From Betaproteobacteria bacterium (GTDB lineage Bacteria; Pseudomonadota; Gammaproteobacteria; Burkholderiales; Usitatibacteraceae): a stretch of DNA of 6,196 bases. Shown in pieces: positions 1 through 5,291 of the stretch. The first letter of the stretch is position 1. The number at the start of each line of letters is the position of its first letter. A program made the position numbers and the translations under genes. The stretch lies in the NCBI GenBank assembly GCA_003105245.1, contig PQAI01000089.1, positions 1 to 6,196 of the forward strand, given 5' to 3'. The notes below the pieces were generated by a model. That model was not told the DNA's origin and made no database searches. It saw nothing but the letters and a program-made list of their open reading frames with translations.

Positions 1-926
1 TCGCGGAAGCGCACCTCGATCTTGGCCGGGTGCACGTTCACGTCCACGAGCCGCGGATCGACGTCGAGGAAGAGCACGTAGGCCGGGTGGCGGTCGTGGT
101 GCAGCACGTCCGCGTACGCCTCGCGGATGGCGTGCGCCACGACCTTGTCGCGCACGAAGCGGCCGTTCACGAAGAGGTACTGGGCGTCGCGCGAGGCGCG
201 CGTGAACCCGGGGGCGGCAAGCAAGCCGGAAAGGCGCACCGCGGCGCCGCTCGCCTCGACCTCGACCGCGGCGGCGGCGAAATCCTCCCCCACCACGCCG
301 GCGGTGCGGCTGCGGGAGGAGGCGGGGGCGAGGTGCGAGACGCGCCGGCCGTTGTGGGTGAGCGAGAAGGCCACCGCCGGCCGCGACAGCGCCACCCGCG
401 AGTACGCCTCCTCGCAGCGCGCGAACTCGGTCGACTCGCTCTTCAGGAACTTGCGCCGCGCCGGGGTGTTGAAGTAGAGCTCCTCCACCTCGACCGTGGT
501 GCCGGCGGCGAGCGCGGCCGGCTCCACGGGCGCGATCGCTCCCCCGTCGCAGGCGATGCGCCAGGCGTGCCGCTCGCCCGCGCGGCGGCTGGTGATCGCC
601 AGGCGCGAGACGGCGCCGATGGAGGCGAGCGCCTCGCCGCGGAAGCCGAGCGACGAGGCCCGCTCGAGGTCGTCGAGGGTCGCGATCTTGCTGGTGGCGA
701 AGCGGGCGAGCGCCAGCGGCAGGTCGGAGGCCTCGATGCCCTCGCCGTCGTCGGCCACCCGGATGCGGCGGATGCCGCCCTCGGCCAGGTCCACCGCGAC
801 CGAACGCGCCCCCGCATCCAGGCTGTTCTCGACCAGCTCCTTCAGCGCGGAAGCCGGCCGCTCGACCACCTCGCCGGCGGCGATCTGGTTGACCAGCAGG
901 TCGGGGAGCTCGCGGATGTGGCCCAT
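1..926 (-). CDS. mutL: DNA mismatch repair protein MutL, N-terminal part (cut by window edge)
   Basis: MutL is the ATP-driven matchmaker of methyl-directed mismatch repair, linking MutS bound at a mismatch to downstream nicking and unwinding. The 308 visible residues cover the GHKL ATPase domain and the start of the transducer domain. Clear family motifs are NQIAAGEVVERPAS (residues 13-26), ELVENSLDAG (30-39, with E30 and N34 matching the catalytic Glu and Mg-binding Asn of E. coli MutL), DDGEGI (59-64), TSKIA (78-82) and GFRGEALASIGAV (94-106). Near the edge it reads VDVNVHPAKIEVRF, typical of the transducer domain. The ATG at 926 fits the family N-terminus (M-x-x-I-R-x-L-P); no other ATG, GTG or TTG lies close upstream in frame. 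No Shine-Dalgarno sequence precedes it; a GC-rich hairpin ends 8 nt before the ATG. The C-terminal dimerisation domain lies outside the window, so whether it carries the endonuclease motif cannot be seen. In many proteobacteria mutL follows the amidase gene; here a signalling gene separates them. Confidence 0.97.
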   Translation of the reverse strand, partial: MGHIRELPDLLVNQIAAGEVVERPASALKELVENSLDAGARSVAVDLAEGGIRRIRVADDGEGIEASDLPLALARFATSKIATLDDLERASSLGFRGEALASIGAVSRLAITSRRAGERHAWRIACDGGAIAPVEPAALAAGTTVEVEELYFNTPARRKFLKSESTEFARCEEAYSRVALSRPAVAFSLTHNGRRVSHLAPASSRSRTAGVVGEDFAAAAVEVEASGAAVRLSGLLAAPGFTRASRDAQYLFVNGRFVRDKVVAHAIREAYADVLHHDRHPAYVLFLDVDPRLVDVNVHPAKIEVRFR

Positions 927-1058
927 CGTGGCGTGGCGGTCCCGGAACCGGGCCCGCCGCAGGGGGATTTCCGTCCCGGGATCGAGGGCGAATGTTACAC
1001 TCAAAGCCTGACGATAGAGCGCGCCGGACGAAGCGCGCCCAATGCGCGCCGGAGCGGG
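927..1058. promoter_or_regulatory. Divergent intergenic region between mutL and the c-di-GMP gene
   Basis: This 132-bp gap separates two genes transcribed away from each other, so it should contain the promoters of both. The left part is extremely GC-rich and holds a hairpin. The stretch at about 991-1016 is clearly AT-richer (10 G/C of 26) and is the best place for RNA polymerase to open DNA. TACACT at 996-1001 on the plus strand and TAACAT at 997-992 on the minus strand each match 4 of 6 bases of a sigma-70 -10 box, but neither has a recognisable -35 box at the right distance. The location of a divergent promoter pair is a reasonable inference from gene layout; the exact boxes are weak. Confidence 0.4.
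935..958 (-). repeat. GC-rich inverted repeat (hairpin) in the mutL leader
   Basis: Arms 935-939/954-958 and 941-945/948-952 are perfectly complementary, separated by one mismatch (940/953), giving about ten G-C pairs around a tiny loop (effectively CCCG-GUUC-CGGG at the tip). In the mutL mRNA this structure would end 8 nt before the AUG, where a ribosome binding site is expected, and no Shine-Dalgarno sequence is seen there. There is no U-tract, so it is not a standard intrinsic terminator. It could modulate mutL translation or be chance in very GC-rich DNA. Confidence 0.5.
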
Positions 1059-3491
1059 ATGACCCCCAACGACTCGCCAGGAATGCCCCGACAGGCCGCC
1101 CCCCCGCCGCCGGTGTCCATCGGCACCGTGCGCGAGGAGCAGGTCCGGCTCCTCTTCCGCTTCTCGCTGGTGGGCTACCTCGCCACCCTGCTCGTCGTCT
1201 TCATCCTCGGGGCGGTGCTGTGGGAGGACCTCGCGAAGCCCCCGCTCTTCGCCTGGTTCGCGGCCATCTCGCTCATCACCGTCGGCCGCTACGCCCTCTA
1301 CAAGATCTTCATCAACCGCGATCCTCCCCCGGCCGACCTGGGCCGCTGGGAGCGCTACTTCCTCGCCGGCTCCCTCCTCACCTCGCTCTGCTGGGCCGCG
1401 ATCGCGACCTTCCTGCTCCCCGATTCCGCGCACCTCGCGCAGCGCATGGCCGTGGTGATGCTGGTCACGCTCCTGATCACCGGGGCGGTGGGCTACTACG
1501 CCCCGCACCCGCACGCCTTCAAGATCTCGGCCTTCGTGGGCCTCGTGCCCTTCGCGCTCGCGCTGGGCTTCTCGGGCGACCGCGTGCAGGGGTTCATGTC
1601 GGGGGCGATCCTCCTGCTGGCGGGCGTGCTCCCCTACGTGCACGAGAAGCTGCACCGGGCGCTCGTGGATTCGCTGGCCGCGCGCCAGGACAAGGCCACG
1701 CTCGCGAGCGAGCTCGAGGTCGAGCGCGCGCGCCTGCAGCAGGCCAACGACGCGCTGGCCGACGAGATGGTCGGGCGCCTGAAGGCCCAGCAGGCCGAGC
1801 TCATCGCCGCCCAGAAGCTGCGGATGCACGTCGAGCGCACGCCGCTCGCGGTGATCGAGTGGGACCGCGAGCACAGGGTCACCGCCTGGAACCCGGCCGC
1901 GGAGGCGATCTTCGGCTTCCCCGCCGGGGAGGCCATCGGCAAGCGCGCCCCCGAGTTCATCGCGCCGCCGGGCAGCGCGGAGGCGGTGGAATCGATGTGG
2001 CTCGAGCTCGCCGAGACGCGCGACGGCACCAAGGTGGGCCTCGAGAACCTCACCCGCAGCGGGCGCGCGATCCAGTGCGAGTGGTACAACACGCCCCTCG
2101 TCGACCCGGGCGGGCGCATCGTGGGCTTCGCCTCGCTCGTGCAGGACGTCACCGAGCGCCTGAACACGGAGCGCACCATCCACTACATGGCGCACCACGA
2201 CGCGCTCACGGGCCTGCCCAACCGCCGCCTCATGCAGGACCGCCTCAACCAGGCGATCATGCAGGCGCGGCGCAAGCAGCGGCACGTGGCGGTGCTCTTC
2301 CTCGACCTCGACCGCTTCAAGCTCCTCAACGACACGCTGGGCCACGACACCGGCGACTACATCCTCAAGGACGTGGCGAGGCGCCTGACCTCCTGCGTGC
2401 GCGAGGTCGACACGGTCTCGCGCGAGGGCGGCGACGAGTTCGTCGTGGTGCTCCCGGACCTCGAGCGGCCGGAGAACGCGCGCATCGTGGCCGACAAGAT
2501 CCTGCGCGAGTTCGCCAAGCCCGTGGAGATCGGCGGCCAGGACATCCACATCACGACCTCGATCGGCATCGCGCACTACCCCAACGACGCGACCGACGTG
2601 AACCACCTGCTCAAGCACGCCGACAGCGCGATGTACCAGGCCAAGGACTCGGGGCGCAACACGGTGCGCTTCTACACGAGCGACCTGAACTACCTGCTGT
2701 CGCGCCGCCTGGAGGTGGAGGGGCGCCTGAGGAAGGGCATCGAGCAGGAGGAGTTCTTCCTGCGCTACCAGCCGCAGGTGGAGGTCGCCACGGGGCGCAT
2801 CACGGGCATGGAGACGCTGCTGCGCTGGAACGACCCGGTGAAGGGCGAGGTCTACCCCAAGGACTTCATCTCGGTGGCCGAGGAGCTCGGCCTCATCGTG
2901 CAGCTGGGCGAGTGGGCCTTCCGCACCGCCTGCCGGCAGCTGAAGAGCTGGGAGGCCGAGGGCGTGCGCGACGTGACCGTCGCGGTGAACCTCTCGGCGC
3001 GCCAGTTCATGTCGCGCAAGCTCGTGACCACGATGCTCGCCATCGTGCGCGAATCGGGCGCGGACCCCCGGCACCTGGAGGTCGAGATCACCGAGACCAT
3101 GGTCATGAGGAACCTCGAGCAGTCCATCGAGATCCTGGGCCAGCTGCGCTCGGTGGGCATCGGCGTGTCCATCGACGACTTCGGCGTGGGCTACTCCTCG
3201 CTGGGGCAGCTGCGGCGGCTGCCGGCCACGGCGCTCAAGATCGACCGCTCCTTCGTGGCCAACGTGCCCGACGACGCCTCCAGCACCTCCATCGCCGAGG
3301 CGATCATCGGAATGGCGAAGAGCCTGGGACTGCGGGTGGTGGCCGAGGGGGTGGAGACGCGCGCGCAGCTCGAGTTCCTGCGCGCGAGCCACTGCGACGC
3401 CTTCCAGGGCTACCTCTTCTCCAAGCCGCTGACGGCGCTCGAGGCCTCCGCGATGCTGCGCGCCCAGGCCGGCGGGCGCACGGCGGCCTGA
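1059..3491 (+). CDS. Membrane-bound PAS-GGDEF-EAL protein (c-di-GMP cyclase/phosphodiesterase)
   Basis: This 810-residue inner-membrane protein makes and/or degrades the second messenger cyclic di-GMP. Six hydrophobic segments lie at about 33-54, 62-84, 101-121, 129-148, 155-171 and 177-193, placing the rest in the cytoplasm. A charged coiled coil (about 205-256) and a PAS domain (about 252-366, ending DVTERL) follow. The GGDEF domain starts at DALTGLPNR (381-389); metal/substrate residues D416, N424 and D433 are present, the motif GGDEF (457-461) is intact, and an inhibitory RxxD site (R448-D451) sits five residues before it. The EAL domain carries ETL (585-587) in place of EAL, and keeps N644, E676, E679, D706-D707 in DDFGVGYSS, K727, E763 and Q783, so both activities look possible. 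The membrane part matches no named sensor domain I recognise. The ATG at 1059 has GGAG at 1051-1054, rather close; M9 at 1083 is an alternative. It stands alone, inverted between the amidase and mutL genes. Confidence 0.95.
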   Translation: MTPNDSPGMPRQAAPPPPVSIGTVREEQVRLLFRFSLVGYLATLLVVFILGAVLWEDLAKPPLFAWFAAISLITVGRYALYKIFINRDPPPADLGRWERYFLAGSLLTSLCWAAIATFLLPDSAHLAQRMAVVMLVTLLITGAVGYYAPHPHAFKISAFVGLVPFALALGFSGDRVQGFMSGAILLLAGVLPYVHEKLHRALVDSLAARQDKATLASELEVERARLQQANDALADEMVGRLKAQQAELIAAQKLRMHVERTPLAVIEWDREHRVTAWNPAAEAIFGFPAGEAIGKRAPEFIAPPGSAEAVESMWLELAETRDGTKVGLENLTRSGRAIQCEWYNTPLVDPGGRIVGFASLVQDVTERLNTERTIHYMAHHDALTGLPNRRLMQDRLNQAIMQARRKQRHVAVLFLDLDRFKLLNDTLGHDTGDYILKDVARRLTSCVREVDTVSREGGDEFVVVLPDLERPENARIVADKILREFAKPVEIGGQDIHITTSIGIAHYPNDATDVNHLLKHADSAMYQAKDSGRNTVRFYTSDLNYLLSRRLEVEGRLRKGIEQEEFFLRYQPQVEVATGRITGMETLLRWNDPVKGEVYPKDFISVAEELGLIVQLGEWAFRTACRQLKSWEAEGVRDVTVAVNLSARQFMSRKLVTTMLAIVRESGADPRHLEVEITETMVMRNLEQSIEILGQLRSVGIGVSIDDFGVGYSSLGQLRRLPATALKIDRSFVANVPDDASSTSIAEAIIGMAKSLGLRVVAEGVETRAQLEFLRASHCDAFQGYLFSKPLTALEASAMLRAQAGGRTAA

Positions 3492-3499
3492 GGCCCCGG

Positions 3500-4936
3500 C
3501 TAGGGGTTCTGCGCCAGTCGTGCGCGGGCGAGCGGCGGGTTCTTCGCCAGGTAGCCGCGGATGCCCTGGAAGATGGCGTCCGCCATCCTGTCCTGGTAGG
3601 CCGAGTCCTTCAGGCGCTGCTCCTCCTGGGGGTTGGAGATGAACGCCGTCTCCACCAGGATCGAGGGAATGTCGGGCGCCTTGAGCACGGCGAAGCCGGC
3701 CTGCTCGACCGAGGCCTTGTGCAGGTGGTTCACGTCGCCCAGCTCGCCCAGCACGGCCTTGCCGAGCTTGAGCGAGTCGTTGATGGTGGCCGTCTGCGAC
3801 AGGTCGAGGAGCGTCCTCGCGAGCACCGGGTCCTTCACGTCCAGGTTCACCCCGCCGATGAGGTCGGACTCGTTCTCGCGCTTGGCCAGCCAGCGCGCCG
3901 CGGCCGAGGTGGCGCCGCGCTCGGAGAGCGCGAAGACGGACGAGCCGCGCGCGTGCGGCTGCACGAAGGCGTCGGCGTGCACCGACACGAAGAGGTCGGC
4001 CTGCACGCGCCGCGCCTTCTGCACGCGCTGCGCCAGCCCGATGAAGTAGTCGCCGTCGCGCGTGAGGACGGCGCGCATGCCCGGCTCGCGGTCGATGCGC
4101 TCCTTGAGCCGCTTGGCGATGGCGAGCGTCACATCCTTCTCGCGCGTGCCGCGCCGCCCGCGCGCGCCCGGGTCCTCGCCGCCGTGCCCGGCGTCGACGA
4201 CGATGGTGACCATCCGGTCGACCTTCGGCGCCCTGGGCTTGGTGTCCGCTTTCGCAGGGGCGGCCTTGCCGGGGTCGAGGCGGACCACCGGCAGCTCCGG
4301 CGCCGCGGCCGCCGCCGCACCGGCCTGCGCCGGCGCGGCCGGCTCGACCACCGGCGCCTTCGCGATCTCGCCGATGGGGTCCGGGCCCGGTTGCACGAGG
4401 GCGAGCAGCGGATCGCGCGGCTTCTCGGGATAGAGGTCGAGGACGAGGCGGTGGCGGTACTCCCCCGCCGGGGCCAGCGGGAAGACGGAAGGCTTCACCG
4501 CGCTCTTCAGGTCGAAGACCACGCGCGCCACGTTCGGGCGGTTGACTGCCACGCGCACCTGCTTGATGTAGGGATCGTCCTCGCGCACCTTGCCCACGAC
4601 GCTCTTCAGCTCCGCGTCGAGTTCCACGCCCTCGAGGTCGAGCACGAGGCGCGGCGGGTCGGGCACCTCGAAGAACTGGTGGCGGACGGGCTTGGCCGTC
4701 TCGAAGGTGACGCGCGTGTACTCCTCGGCGGGCCACACGCGCGAGGCGATGACGGCCTGGCCCGCGAGCGCCGCGGGGGCGGCGACGGCGAGGATCAGGA
4801 AAGCCGCGAAGCGGCGAGCAATCGCTCCCCTGCGGGAGACGACGCGGTGAGGGTCGCCGAGCGCCCCGGCTCCGTCACTTCGAGCGCGATCTCCAGGTCC
4901 GCGGGCGGCAGTTGTCCCCGTGCCCGTTCCGGCCAC
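3500..4936 (-). CDS. amiC: N-acetylmuramoyl-L-alanine amidase, AmiC type (AMIN + Amidase_3)
   Basis: This is a periplasmic zinc amidase that cuts the amide bond between N-acetylmuramic acid and L-alanine in peptidoglycan, acting at the division septum in cell separation. Numbered from an ATT at 4822 as residue 1: hydrophobic signal core (about 5-20, ending ALA-GQ), AMIN domain (about 22-132, with RVWPAEEYTRVTFE) that targets septal wall, Pro/Ala-rich linker (133-204), and Amidase_3 (205-429). Zinc ligands are H213 (DAGHGG), E228 (REKD) and H282 (SVHAD); E391 in VETAFISN is the catalytic Glu. An insert around ENESDLIGG to KLGKAVL matches the regulatory helix that EnvC/NlpD-type activators displace in this family. 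No LysM follows, so the architecture is AmiC rather than AmiB, although E. coli has amiB at this position. The start is uncertain: coordinates use GTG 4936, the nearest conventional codon in frame; ATG 4993 is further upstream and ATT 4822 is the rare alternative. It overlaps the end of tsaE and converges with the c-di-GMP gene, 8 bp between stops. Confidence 0.93.
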   Translation of the reverse strand: MAGTGTGTTAARGPGDRARSDGAGALGDPHRVVSRRGAIARRFAAFLILAVAAPAALAGQAVIASRVWPAEEYTRVTFETAKPVRHQFFEVPDPPRLVLDLEGVELDAELKSVVGKVREDDPYIKQVRVAVNRPNVARVVFDLKSAVKPSVFPLAPAGEYRHRLVLDLYPEKPRDPLLALVQPGPDPIGEIAKAPVVEPAAPAQAGAAAAAAPELPVVRLDPGKAAPAKADTKPRAPKVDRMVTIVVDAGHGGEDPGARGRRGTREKDVTLAIAKRLKERIDREPGMRAVLTRDGDYFIGLAQRVQKARRVQADLFVSVHADAFVQPHARGSSVFALSERGATSAAARWLAKRENESDLIGGVNLDVKDPVLARTLLDLSQTATINDSLKLGKAVLGELGDVNHLHKASVEQAGFAVLKAPDIPSILVETAFISNPQEEQRLKDSAYQDRMADAIFQGIRGYLAKNPPLARARLAQNP

Positions 4937-5283
4937 TCCACGAGGCAGACGTTGCGCCCGTTGAACACGTCCCTGAATCCCGCGTCGATCCATTCGGTTG
5001 GGTCGTGGAACCGATAAAAATCAAAGTGATACAAGCTTAACCTAGAAACTTCATAAACTTCAACCAGCGTGTAGGTAGGGCTTTTCACCCGTCCGGCGTG
5101 CCCCAGGGCCCGCAGCAGGCCGCGCACGAGGGTCGTCTTGCCGGCTCCCAGCTCGCCGCGCAGCGCGAGCACGAGGCCCGGCACGAGGTGCGGGGCGAGC
5201 GCCGCGCCCAGGGCGAGGGTCGCGGCTTCGTCGGGAAGGTCGAGGCGTGGCAAGGCGATGGGCGGGGCGCTTCGGGCTACCAT
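4795..5283 (-). CDS. tsaE: tRNA t6A37 biosynthesis ATPase TsaE (YjeE)
   Basis: TsaE is the small P-loop ATPase that works with TsaB-TsaD to transfer the threonylcarbamoyl group onto A37 of ANN-decoding tRNAs; it is usually essential. At 162 residues it is near the family length (E. coli 153). Motifs in order are LPDEAAT (16-22), Walker A GELGAGKT (43-50), KSPTYTLVEVYE (67-78, the switch region), LYHFDFYRF (84-92, Walker B-like with D88) and CLVEWPER (113-120), all at the expected spacing. The ATG at 5283 fits the family N-terminus, with a weak GGA-containing Shine-Dalgarno ahead of it. It is upstream of the amidase gene, and the two overlap, which suggests co-transcription and translational coupling. 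Its 5' end is 8 bp from the divergent queG start. Codons for residues 75-91 are strikingly AT-rich (TTA, AGG, TCT, GTT, TAT, TTT), unlike the rest of the gene. Confidence 0.97.
   Translation of the reverse strand: MVARSAPPIALPRLDLPDEAATLALGAALAPHLVPGLVLALRGELGAGKTTLVRGLLRALGHAGRVKSPTYTLVEVYEVSRLSLYHFDFYRFHDPTEWIDAGFRDVFNGRNVCLVEWPERARGQLPPADLEIALEVTEPGRSATLTASSPAGERLLAASRLS
5011..5060. other. AT-rich island inside tsaE
   Basis: Only 15 of these 50 bases are G or C, while the flanking coding sequence is about 70% GC. Low GC spills over to about 5070. It encodes residues 75-91 of TsaE in the correct frame with conserved family residues (HFD), so it is not an insertion. It includes a 9-bp-spaced direct repeat of AAACTTC (5046-5052 and 5055-5061) and a HindIII-type palindrome AAGCTT (5033-5038). 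I looked for sigma-70 promoter boxes on both strands and found no convincing pair. Confidence 0.7.
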
Positions 5284-5291
5284 CTCGTCCG

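Noticed and set aside
443..817. Minus-strand small frame overlapping mutL
   Set aside because: Shadow of mutL in another frame, rich in Ser/Arg/Pro, without motifs.
941..952. CCCGG-AA-CCGGG as an intrinsic terminator
   Set aside because: No T-tract follows on either strand and it lies upstream of a gene start, not after a gene end.
30..1058. Upstream extension of the c-di-GMP gene frame antisense to mutL
   Set aside because: The frame is open but the sequence is the antisense of well-conserved MutL and is low-complexity; recognisable membrane protein begins at 1059 behind a GGAG.
1634..2179. Antisense frames within the c-di-GMP gene (also 2357-2569 and 2852-3172)
   Set aside because: Antisense shadows of the PAS, GGDEF and EAL coding regions; Ser/Arg-rich products with no recognisable family.
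3633..4850. Plus-strand frames antisense to the amidase gene (3633-4049, 4062-4433, 4590-4850)
   Set aside because: The minus strand carries a clear amidase with catalytic motifs; the antisense products are Ala/Ser-rich noise.
992..5017. A 1341-codon open frame on the plus strand crossing two genes
   Set aside because: It runs in a shifted frame through the c-di-GMP gene and antisense through the amidase gene. The product is Arg/Gly/Ala/His-rich and low in complexity, with no family motif; long stop-free frames are expected in DNA this GC-rich.
5011..5060. A horizontally acquired insert or IS remnant in tsaE
   Set aside because: The reading frame and conserved TsaE residues continue unbroken through it and the protein length is normal, so nothing has been inserted.
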